Below, one piece after another: positions 1-6,873 of a stretch of DNA of 19,741 nucleotides. A program made the translations under genes and the position numbers. The stretch's first letter is position 1. Each line of letters starts with the position of its first letter. Source of the DNA: Verrucomicrobiales bacterium (GTDB taxonomy: Bacteria; Verrucomicrobiota; Verrucomicrobiia; Limisphaerales; J093). The stretch is taken from the NCBI GenBank assembly GCA_024233305.1, contig JACKPV010000047.1, positions 1-19,741 on the forward strand. Reading direction: 5' to 3'. The notes under the pieces are model-generated. The model was not told the DNA's origin and did no database searches. It was given only the letters and a program-made list of their open reading frames with translations.

Positions 1-27
1 GGACCGTAGACACCCTGCGAGTATATG

Positions 28-108
28 TCAACTGTGAACCTGTCACTTTATCTTTATTGTATCAACTGTGAACCTGTCACTTTGTTCACTTTATTAAAGT
101 CACAGGTT
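28..108. repeat. 22-nt direct repeats plus inverted partial copy (possible IS end)
   Basis: Two identical 22-nt copies lie at 28-49 and 62-83 (34-nt period), beginning TCAACTGTGAACC and ending TGTCACTTT. An inverted copy of the last 13 bases (AAAGTCACAGGTT, one mismatch) lies at 96-108. The spacers are AT-rich, unlike the flanking DNA. Repeated transposase-binding sites beginning near a TGT terminus are typical of IS21-like element ends, and TGTCAACTG begins at 26. No transposase gene lies on either side within the window, so this would be a remnant or solo end. A regulatory-protein binding array is an alternative. The repeat itself is certain; its identity is inference. Confidence 0.65.
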
Positions 109-288
109 GCTTGTAGACCGCGCGAGCGCTGGTGAGCCTCTCAGCTGTAACCATGCAGTAGGATCCAGCACCGATGGGCACTGATGCGCGCGGATATTGC
201 GGGAAACCGGAATCGCCCGCCCTGGGTTCGGACTGACCATTCAGTGAGTCTGCGTGCCCTTTCCGCCAGCGCGGCAGAGCCGCGCCCT

Positions 289-318
289 GTCCGTGTTATC
301 CGTGCCCCTCCGCGGTTC
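289..318. repeat. TCCGTG-type degenerate tandem repeat
   Basis: Three imperfect units begin at about 290 (TCCGTGTTA), 299 (TCCGTGCCCC) and 309 (TCCGCGGTT). The pattern resembles the dispersed intergenic element of the ATCCGTGT-NATCCGTGGTT type that I associate with many environmental bacterial genomes. Its function is not known to me. Only one degenerate copy is visible in this window. Confidence 0.4.
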
Positions 319-415
319 GTTGACTGAATGGTTACGGCTGAGAGGCAGACCGACAGAGGCGGCGGCCAAATTTCCCCTCGATTCCGGCCGGGCTCTCGGG
401 CAGAGTTCGCAGCCT

Positions 416-1747
416 ATGAATAACCGCAGTTCTGCCTCTTCCCTGCTCAGTCGTCGTCGGTTTCTCGCCACCACCGGGACCGCGACCCTGGCGCCGATGA
501 TCGTGCCTTCGAGTGTGTTCGGGGCCGATGGCCGGCCGGCGCCGTCGGAGCGCATCGTGCTCGGTTCGGTCGGTTGGGGCATGCAGGGCCCGGGGAACAC
601 GCACGCCTTCATGGCCCAGCCGGATTGCCAGGTGGTGGCGGTCTGCGACCTCGATCAGCAGCATCTGGACAGCGCCGTCAACACGGTCAACGGCCATTAC
701 AAGAACAAGGATTGCAAGGCCTACCACGATTACGCGGAGATGTTCGCGCGGAAGGACATCGACGCCGTCATGCTGGCGGTGCCGGACAACTGGCACGCGC
801 TCACGGCCACGGCGGCGGCCGATGCGGGCAAGGACATCTACGGTGAGAAACCGCTGGCCCGCACGATCGCCGAGCAACAGGCCATCGTGAAGGCGGTGCA
901 GAAGAACCACCGCATCTGGCAGACCGGTTCGTGGCAGCGGTCGCAGGAGAATTTCCACAAGGCCGTCGAGATTGTCCGGAACGGGCTCATCGGCAAGGTG
1001 TCCCGGGTCGAGGTGGGCCTGCCTTCCGGTCATCACGATTTTGCCGGCACCGGCGACAAACGGTCGATCACCGCCCCGCCCGCCTGGCTCGATTACGAAC
1101 GCTGGATCGGTCCGGCGCAGATGAAGCCCTACATCGAGTGCCGCGTGCACATGAACTGGCGCTGGGATTACAACATCGGCGGCGGCCAGTTGCTCGACTG
1201 GGTCGGTCACCATTGCGACATCGCCCACTGGGGCATGGATTGGGACAACAGCGGCCCGTCCGAGATCGAGGGAGCGGGCGAGTTCCCTTCCACCGATGCC
1301 ATCTGGAACACCTGCACGAAATACCGCATCAACCTCCGGTATCCCGGCGGCGTCGAAATGGTGATGGCGGGCGGGCACGGCGACATTCGCGGTGGGACCA
1401 AGTGGATCGGCGATCAGGGCTGGGTGTGGGTGGATCGCGGCGGGTTCCAGGCGTCCGACGAGAAGTTCAACGACATGAGCCGCCTGCCGGAGAACTTGCG
1501 CCAAGTGCCCGTCTACCATTCGCGCAACCATCAACGGAACTTCCTCGACTGCGTGAAGTCCCGGAAGCCCACGATCACGCCGGTCGAGACCGCCCATCAT
1601 TCGTCCGTTCCCGGGCATCTCGGGCTCATCTCGATGCTGGTCGGCCGTAAGATCCGCTGGGACGCGGCGCAGGAGCAGATCATCGGTGATCCCGAAGCCA
1701 CACGGTTGCTGACGCGCCCCTACCGCGCGCCGTGGAAGCCGGCCTGA
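416..1747 (+). CDS. Tat-exported Gfo/Idh/MocA family oxidoreductase
   Basis: Predicted NAD(P)-dependent dehydrogenase of 443 aa, presumably acting on a sugar, inositol or related polyol outside the cytoplasm. The start at 416 places a twin-arginine signal at the N-terminus (SRRRFLATTG, residues 12-21, then a hydrophobic stretch and a probable cleavage near FGA, 35-37). An in-frame extension back to 254 would bury this signal. The Rossmann motif GWGMQG is at 53-58 and the family catalytic EKP motif at 144-146. The C-terminal half carries the GGGQLLDWVGHHCDIAHWG segment (255-273) expected in the substrate domain. Length fits the exported subgroup common in Planctomycetes and Verrucomicrobia. 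The true substrate cannot be read from sequence. An SDR gene follows after 16 nt, so the two are probably co-transcribed. Confidence 0.93.
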   Translation: MNNRSSASSLLSRRRFLATTGTATLAPMIVPSSVFGADGRPAPSERIVLGSVGWGMQGPGNTHAFMAQPDCQVVAVCDLDQQHLDSAVNTVNGHYKNKDCKAYHDYAEMFARKDIDAVMLAVPDNWHALTATAAADAGKDIYGEKPLARTIAEQQAIVKAVQKNHRIWQTGSWQRSQENFHKAVEIVRNGLIGKVSRVEVGLPSGHHDFAGTGDKRSITAPPAWLDYERWIGPAQMKPYIECRVHMNWRWDYNIGGGQLLDWVGHHCDIAHWGMDWDNSGPSEIEGAGEFPSTDAIWNTCTKYRINLRYPGGVEMVMAGGHGDIRGGTKWIGDQGWVWVDRGGFQASDEKFNDMSRLPENLRQVPVYHSRNHQRNFLDCVKSRKPTITPVETAHHSSVPGHLGLISMLVGRKIRWDAAQEQIIGDPEATRLLTRPYRAPWKPA

Positions 1748-1763
1748 GCTTTCGTCCGAACGT

Positions 1764-2693
1764 ATGAAAGTCGCCGTTACCGGAGCCTTCGGTTATTCGG
1801 GCCGCTACATTGCCCGGCGTTTGCTCGACGCCGGGCATGAGGTGATCACGTTGACGGGGTCCCCTGCGCGGCAGAATCCGTTCGGTGATGCGGTCAGCGT
1901 TCATCCGTTTCACTTCGAGGAACCGGAGAAACTGACCGCCACGTTGCGGGGTGTGGAGGTGCTGATCAACACCTACTGGGTGCGGTTCGATCACCCGCTG
2001 TTTACCCATGCGCAGGCGGTGCAAAACACGCGGGTCCTGTTTGCCGCTGCCCGGGATGCGCGGGTGGGACGGGTGGTCCACGTGAGCATCACGCGCCCGG
2101 ACGCCGGGTCGGACTTGCCCTATTTCCGGGGCAAGGCGGAACTCGAAGCCGCCCTGCAGGCGTCGGGGCTGCCCCACACGATCCTGCGTCCGACGGTGTT
2201 GTTCGGAAAGGAGGACGTCCTGATCAACAACATCGCTTGGTCCCTGCGCCACTTCCCGGTGGTGGGCGTGTTCGGCCGGGGCGATTACGGCATCCAACCG
2301 ATTCACGTGGACGACCTGGCGGCGGCGGCGGTCGAGGAGGCGGCGGGCGAGGGCAACCGCATCCTTCAAGCCATCGGGCCCGAGACCTTCACCTACCGCG
2401 AACTGGTCACCACCGTGCGGGACCTCCTGGGACTGCGCCGGGCCGTGGTGTCCGTGCCGCCCGCGCTGGGTTATTGGGCCGGACGGCTGGTCGGCTGGTG
2501 GGTGGGCGACGTCGTCATCACGCGCGAGGAAATCCGGGGCTTGATGGAAGGCCGCCTGTGCGTCGACGCTCCGCCGCTCGGACAGACGCGGTTGACGGAC
2601 TGGATCGTCCGGCACAAGGAAACCCTGGGGCGTCGCTACAGCAGCGAGATGACGCGCCGGCTGGATCGATCGGCGGCTTATCGCTCGAATTGA
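1764..2693 (+). CDS. NAD(P)-binding atypical SDR / NmrA-like protein
   Basis: A 309-aa cytoplasmic protein of the NAD(P)-dependent epimerase/NmrA (atypical SDR) group. The dinucleotide-binding motif GAFGYSG is at residues 7-13 within a typical beta-alpha-beta start (MKVAVTG...GRYIARRLLDAGHEVITLTG). A YxxxK-type pair (Y120, K124) precedes the LRPTVLFG strand (141-148), which is conserved in NDUFA9-like and NmrA-like members. The segment GIQPIHVDDLA (176-186) is also typical. The substrate is unknown; some relatives are redox sensors or quinone-associated subunits rather than enzymes. The gene begins 16 nt after the oxidoreductase stop, which suggests one transcript. The 92 nt that follow separate it from the next gene. 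Confidence 0.88.
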   Translation: MKVAVTGAFGYSGRYIARRLLDAGHEVITLTGSPARQNPFGDAVSVHPFHFEEPEKLTATLRGVEVLINTYWVRFDHPLFTHAQAVQNTRVLFAAARDARVGRVVHVSITRPDAGSDLPYFRGKAELEAALQASGLPHTILRPTVLFGKEDVLINNIAWSLRHFPVVGVFGRGDYGIQPIHVDDLAAAAVEEAAGEGNRILQAIGPETFTYRELVTTVRDLLGLRRAVVSVPPALGYWAGRLVGWWVGDVVITREEIRGLMEGRLCVDAPPLGQTRLTDWIVRHKETLGRRYSSEMTRRLDRSAAYRSN

Positions 2694-2785
2694 GATCCGC
2701 GTCGACCGGGCGCCCGTCCGACGTTCGCCGGATTCGGATTTTCGGGGGATTGCACCGCGCGAGGGCCTGCCGGATACTCGCGGCC

Positions 2786-5071
2786 ATGACGCGATTACGA
2801 ATCGTCTTTGGCGGCAGTGCTGCGGTTGGCCTGGCGGTGGTGGGGCTCCTGGCTGCCGCCGAAACCCCGCCGGCGCCCCAGGCCTTTCGACAGGAGATCG
2901 CCCTGCACCATCGGTGGCCTTCCGGTGCGGTGGCCGCCGGTCCGCGACTGGTGACGATCACCGCCAACGGGGTGTTTGGCTTCGAGGGGACGGGGTGGCA
3001 CCGGTTGACGTCGGAAGCAGTTGAACCGGTGATTCCGCCGGCGGGAATCACCGTGGATCGCGGCCTGCCATGGAAAGACGGATGGTGGCAACTGCCGGTC
3101 CCCACCGCGACCGTCCGCCAGGTGTTGCACCAGGATGAAACCTCGTGGTTGCTGGCGGGGCAACGGGAAGTCCGGCGCTTGGAGGCGGGCCGCATCGATC
3201 GGTTCGAGGCCCCGGTCGAATCCGTGCGTCAGATCGCCGCGCGGCGGGACGGTTCCCTGCTCGCGGCGGCCAATCCGGGGCTGTGGGCGTTTCATCCGGA
3301 CGAGGGGGCGTGGGAACGGGTGACCGTGCTCGACGAGGCCGGACGCGACTGGGCGGCCGGTCCGGTGCTGGGCGTTGCGGTGGGCGCGGACGGCGCCGAG
3401 TGGGTGGCCACGCCGGCCGGTTTGGTGCAGCGGCAATCCGGCCGGACGACCTGTTACACGCCGGCGGAGGGCCTGCCGTTGCTCGACTGCAACTGTCTGG
3501 CGACCGGTCCGGCGGGCGCGCTTTGGATCGGAACGTCGCACGGCGCGATCAAGTTCGACGGACAGCGTTGGGCCTATCGCGAAGGGCCGCGCTGGTTGCC
3601 GGGGGAGGCCGTGCGGAACATCGTTGTGGACGCACGCGGTACGGCGTGGTTCGCGACGGACGCCGGCTTCGGCTGCATCCAGTACAGCCCGATGAGGCTT
3701 GCCGAGAAGGCGGACTTTTTCGAAGGAGAGATCGAGCGCTACATCAAGCGCACGCCGCTGGGTTACCTTTCGGAGGTCCGGTTGGGAGCGCCTGGAGACC
3801 GGTCCGAAATCACGTATCACGACAGCGACAACGACGGCTTGTGGACGGCGATGTACGGCGCCGGCGAGTGCTTTGCCTACGGCGCGACGAAGCAGCTGGA
3901 ATTTCGTCAACGCGCCCGGCAGGCCTTCGAGGCGCTCAGTTTCCTGCAGAAGGTCACGCAAGGCGGCCCGCACAGCCCGCCGAAGGGTTTCGTGGCGCGC
4001 ACGATCCGGCCGGCGGCCTGGCCCGACCCGAACCTCGGGCGGCTCGAGGAAGACAAACGCTCGCAGCGAGAACACGACCATCTCTGGAAAGTATATGAAC
4101 CACGGTGGCCCCGGAGCGCCGACGGTCGTTGGTATTGGAAGAGTGACACCAGCTCGGACGAACTCGACGGTCACTATTTCTTTTACGCCGCCTATTACGA
4201 CCACGTGGCGGAGAGCGACGCGGAACGCGGCCGGGTTCGGGAAGTGGTGCGGGATCTGACCGACCACCTGGTCGACCACGATTTCTGCCTGGTGGACCAC
4301 GACGGCACTCCGACGCGTTGGGCCCGCTTTGGTCCGCAGTATTTGAATGACGATCCCCGCTGGTGGGTGGAGCGCGGGCTCAATTCCCTGAGCATTCTTT
4401 CCTACCTTGCGGTGGCGGAGCACATCACCGGCGATCCGAAATACGGCGAGGCGGCCCGCATGCTGATTGACGAGCACGGGTATGGAGTCAACGTCATGAA
4501 TCCGAAGGCGCAGATGGGAATCGGCTCGGGCAACCAGTCGGATGACGAGATGGCCTTCATGTGCTTCTACAATTTGCTGCGCTATGCGAAAAACGAGCCG
4601 TGGCGGAACAACTGGCGCTTCGCCTTTCACGCGGCCTGGGCGCTCGAGCAGCCGGAGCGGAACCCCTTCTTCAATTTCGCCTTCGCGTCCGCGGGCGCCG
4701 GCGCCACGTATACGAACGCCTATGGCGAGACCGCCATCGACCCGTGGCAGGGATGGCTGGCGGATTCGTTGGAGACCCTCCGGGGCTTTCCGTTGGACCG
4801 CGTGAACTGGCCGCATCGGAACAGCCACCGGCTCGACCTGCGTCGGCTCCCGCCGCAGCAATCAAGGGATCTGGCCGACCCGGACCCCGAGCCGCGGGGC
4901 GGTCGACTGGATGGAGGGGTGCTGCCGGTCGAGGAACGGCATTTCAACCACTGGAACACCGATCCGTGGGAACTCGACTACGGCGGCGACGGGCGCACGC
5001 TGGCAAGCGGCACGGTGTTTCTGCTGCCTTACTATATGGGGCTCTACCACGGCTACATCGCGCTGCCATGA
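2786..5071 (+). CDS. Exported propeller-repeat protein with probable alpha/alpha-barrel domain
   Basis: A 761-aa protein I cannot assign to a named function. The start at 2786 gives a clear signal peptide (hydrophobic residues about 6-24, cleavage near AAA-ET), so it is exported. Residues about 40-305 contain WxA/IGT-type blades (EWVATPAGLVQ, ALWIGTSHGAIKFDG, AWFATDAGFGC), matching the two-component-regulator propeller repeat style. From about 310 to the end the sequence is helix-rich with conserved-looking acidic and aromatic patches: DSDNDGLWTAMYGAGECFAYG (from 345), GIGSGNQSDDEMAFMCFYN (from 578) and HFNHWNTDPWELDYGGDG (from 718). This suggests an (alpha/alpha)n barrel such as those of glycoside hydrolases or lyases. 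Its stop overlaps the thiE start by 4 nt. A longer in-frame extension upstream covers the SDR gene and is not real. Confidence 0.85.
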   Translation: MTRLRIVFGGSAAVGLAVVGLLAAAETPPAPQAFRQEIALHHRWPSGAVAAGPRLVTITANGVFGFEGTGWHRLTSEAVEPVIPPAGITVDRGLPWKDGWWQLPVPTATVRQVLHQDETSWLLAGQREVRRLEAGRIDRFEAPVESVRQIAARRDGSLLAAANPGLWAFHPDEGAWERVTVLDEAGRDWAAGPVLGVAVGADGAEWVATPAGLVQRQSGRTTCYTPAEGLPLLDCNCLATGPAGALWIGTSHGAIKFDGQRWAYREGPRWLPGEAVRNIVVDARGTAWFATDAGFGCIQYSPMRLAEKADFFEGEIERYIKRTPLGYLSEVRLGAPGDRSEITYHDSDNDGLWTAMYGAGECFAYGATKQLEFRQRARQAFEALSFLQKVTQGGPHSPPKGFVARTIRPAAWPDPNLGRLEEDKRSQREHDHLWKVYEPRWPRSADGRWYWKSDTSSDELDGHYFFYAAYYDHVAESDAERGRVREVVRDLTDHLVDHDFCLVDHDGTPTRWARFGPQYLNDDPRWWVERGLNSLSILSYLAVAEHITGDPKYGEAARMLIDEHGYGVNVMNPKAQMGIGSGNQSDDEMAFMCFYNLLRYAKNEPWRNNWRFAFHAAWALEQPERNPFFNFAFASAGAGATYTNAYGETAIDPWQGWLADSLETLRGFPLDRVNWPHRNSHRLDLRRLPPQQSRDLADPDPEPRGGRLDGGVLPVEERHFNHWNTDPWELDYGGDGRTLASGTVFLLPYYMGLYHGYIALP

Positions 5072-5745
5072 GTTGGATGAAGGGACTTGACGAGGCCCGG
5101 CTCTATGGCTTCGTCGACACGGGCTACCTCCAGGGCCGTCCGGCGGCGGAGGTGGCGGGGCATTTGTGCGCAGGCGGCGCCGACGTGGTGCAACTGCGGG
5201 CGAAAGACCGGTCGAAGCAGGAGGTGACCCGCCTGGCCCGCGAGATCCTGCCAGTGACGCGGGCGGCGGGTGTGCCGTTGGTGGTGAACGACCACCTGGA
5301 CGTCGCGCTCGAAGTCGGGGCAGACATCTGCCACCTTGGGCAGGAGGACTTTTTCGACGCCGGGTTCACGCATGTCTCGCAGCTTCCCACCGGCGGTCGG
5401 GCCATCCGCCTCGGGCTCAGCTCGCATGCGCCCGAGCAAGCCCGACGCGCCGTGGCGGCCGGAGCGGACTACGTGGCGATCGGGCCGGTGTTTCCCACGC
5501 CAACCAAACCGGGACGGCCGGCGGTCACCCTGGAATACGTCCGTTGGGCGGCGGCGCACATCGCGATGCCGTGGTTCGCGATTGGCGGCATCCATCTGGG
5601 CAACCTGGACCAGGTGCTGGCCGCAGGCGCGCGCCGGATTTGTGTGGTGTCGGCGATTCTGGGCACGGCTGATGTGGCCGGGGCTTGTCAGGCGTTCCGC
5701 CAGCGCCTAGGTTCGGCCCCTTTGCGAAGTGAGTCAGGTGGGTAG
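5068..5745 (+). CDS. thiE: Thiamine phosphate synthase
   Basis: Joins the pyrimidine (HMP-PP) and thiazole phosphate moieties to give thiamine monophosphate in the cytoplasm. The 225-aa protein is of normal family length and is a TIM barrel. Visible motifs are VQLRAKD (41-47, pyrimidine diphosphate binding), VVNDHLDVA (72-80, Mg-binding Asp), HLGQED (89-94), the diagnostic IGPVFPTPTKPG (138-149), FAIGGI (170-175) and VVSAI (193-197). The start ATG at 5068 overlaps the stop of the preceding gene (ATGA), implying translational coupling to an exported protein that has no evident thiamine role. No other thiamine genes are near, and the overlap leaves no room for a TPP riboswitch directly upstream. 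TenI-like aminotransfer proteins are related, but the PVFPTPTK loop favours true ThiE. Confidence 0.93.
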   Translation: MSWMKGLDEARLYGFVDTGYLQGRPAAEVAGHLCAGGADVVQLRAKDRSKQEVTRLAREILPVTRAAGVPLVVNDHLDVALEVGADICHLGQEDFFDAGFTHVSQLPTGGRAIRLGLSSHAPEQARRAVAAGADYVAIGPVFPTPTKPGRPAVTLEYVRWAAAHIAMPWFAIGGIHLGNLDQVLAAGARRICVVSAILGTADVAGACQAFRQRLGSAPLRSESGG

Positions 5746-5766
5746 TACAAGCGAGACACGAGACGA

Positions 5767-6666
5767 ATGAGCGTTCTGGTAGTGGGGTCGACGGCCCTGG
5801 ATTCGATCAAAACTCCGAAGGCGGAGAACCCCCGGTTGCTGGGCGGTTCAGCGAGTCATGCGGCAGTCGCCGCCAGTTTCTTCGCGCCGGTCAAACTGGT
5901 GGGCGTGGTGGGCGACGATTTTCCCCGCCCTTACGTGCAGCTCTACGAACGGCACGGCATCGACCTCGCCGGTCTCCAGCGCGTCACCGGCCAGACCTTT
6001 CATTGGGCGGGGGAATACGAGGTCAACATGAACAACCGGCGCACGCTCACCACCGAACTGGGCGTGTTCGCGGATTTCAACCCGGTCCTGCCGGACGCTT
6101 ACCGACGGACGCCCTACGTGCTGCTGGCGAACATCGCGCCATCCCTCCAGAGCCACGTGCTGGACCAGATGCAACGCCCGCGTTTTGTCATCGCGGACAC
6201 GATGGATCTGTGGCTGAACATCGCCCTGGATGACCTGCTCGAGCTGTTGAAGCGGGTCGATGCCCTGGTGTTGAACGACAGCGAGGCCCGCCAACTGACC
6301 GGTGAGGACAATGTGGTGGTGGCGGCCCGCCGCATTCACCAACTCGGTCCCCGCTACGTGATCGTGAAGAAGGGCGAACACGGCTCGCTGCTCTCGGGTC
6401 CGGAAGGCCGGTTCATCTGTCCGGCCTATCCGCTGGAGAAGGTCGTCGATCCCACCGGTGCGGGAGACTCGTTTGTCGGGGGGTTGATCGGCTGTCTGGC
6501 GACGGCACGGGGTTCGGTCGAGAAGGCGCTCCGTCGCGGCATGGTCCACGGCAGCGTGGTGGCGTCCTTCTGCTGCGAGGGGTTCGGACTCAAGCGGACC
6601 ACGAAGGTGACGCGCGATGAGATCGAGGACCGCGTGGCGCGGCTGCAGGCCATGGCCCGGATCTGA
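5767..6666 (+). CDS. PfkB family carbohydrate/nucleoside kinase
   Basis: ATP-dependent cytoplasmic kinase of the ribokinase/PfkB superfamily, 299 aa. The N-terminal di-glycine motif lies in LLGGSASHAAVAASFF (24-39), and the C-terminal signature DPTGAGDSFVGG (228-239) contains the catalytic base D234 and the anion-hole GAGD. ATP-side residues appear as VLNDSEARQLTG (168-179) and IVKKGEHGSLL (199-209). The substrate is not evident. Adenosine, ribose, fructose and tagatose-phosphate kinases share this architecture. It starts 21 nt after thiE, so it probably shares that transcript. About 200 nt of non-coding sequence follow before rseP. Confidence 0.92.
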   Translation: MSVLVVGSTALDSIKTPKAENPRLLGGSASHAAVAASFFAPVKLVGVVGDDFPRPYVQLYERHGIDLAGLQRVTGQTFHWAGEYEVNMNNRRTLTTELGVFADFNPVLPDAYRRTPYVLLANIAPSLQSHVLDQMQRPRFVIADTMDLWLNIALDDLLELLKRVDALVLNDSEARQLTGEDNVVVAARRIHQLGPRYVIVKKGEHGSLLSGPEGRFICPAYPLEKVVDPTGAGDSFVGGLIGCLATARGSVEKALRRGMVHGSVVASFCCEGFGLKRTTKVTRDEIEDRVARLQAMARI

Positions 6667-6812
6667 GCCGGACGGGTGGCGGCGCGTTTTCGCGGGCCCT
6701 TTCCGATGCCGGCCAACCACGGTTGCTCCCGGTTTCGGGACGGCGCCCGGAACGGTCCCCGGGGCATCCGCTCGGGCGGACGACACCCCCGCCGGGTGCC
6801 GGCAGGGATCGG

Positions 6813-6840
6813 TTGCAACCGCGATAATGGACAGTAGAAT
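6813..6840 (+). promoter_or_regulatory. Candidate sigma-70-type promoter for rseP-ispG
   Basis: In the 207-nt gap between the PfkB kinase and rseP, TTGCAA (6813-6818) is separated by 16 nt from TAGAAT (6835-6840). They match the -35 and -10 consensus at 4 and 5 of 6 positions, and this is the most AT-rich point of the gap. Transcription would begin near 6847, about 27 nt before the rseP ATG. The rest of the gap (6667-6812) is very GC-rich with only short, weak inverted repeats. The assignment is by pattern only. Confidence 0.3.
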
Positions 6841-6873
6841 GGGCTGAGCACCCGGGTCGGCCGGGACGCTGTC

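Larger units (their letters stand above)
1..415. other. Left-flank non-coding region, possibly with IS remnant
   Basis: No coding region is supported here. Open frames on either strand lack family resemblance, and the frame that runs into the oxidoreductase from 254 has no credible start before its Tat signal at 416. The first 110 bases are clearly more AT-rich than the rest of the window and hold the repeats listed separately. From about 110 to 236 I see nothing recognisable. Positions 237-331 contain a short inverted repeat (CCATTCAGT at 237-245 against ACTGAATGG at 323-331) bracketing a TCCGTG-type repeat. The promoter of the oxidoreductase presumably lies in this region, but I cannot place a convincing -35/-10 pair. 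Confidence 0.6.

Noticed and set aside
28..108. CRISPR array
   Set aside because: Only two direct copies with a 12-nt spacer; the third is inverted. No cas genes are present.
254..415. N-terminal extension of the oxidoreductase to 254
   Set aside because: It would place 54 unstructured residues ahead of the Tat signal and would encode the TCCGTG repeat.
2237..2785. Upstream extension of the propeller protein through the SDR gene
   Set aside because: The extension is out of frame with the genuine SDR and reads Gly/Arg-rich; the signal peptide at 2786 fixes the start.
2795..4861. A 688-codon minus-strand frame opposite the propeller protein
   Set aside because: The plus frame has a signal peptide, propeller motifs and coupling to thiE; the minus frame has none of these.
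4960..5067. TPP riboswitch ahead of thiE
   Set aside because: This stretch is coding sequence of the preceding gene, and no TPP aptamer-like conserved segments are visible.
6667..6720. Rho-independent terminator after the first PfkB kinase (CGCG-TTTT-CGCG)
   Set aside because: The stem is only 4 bp and there is no T-run after it.
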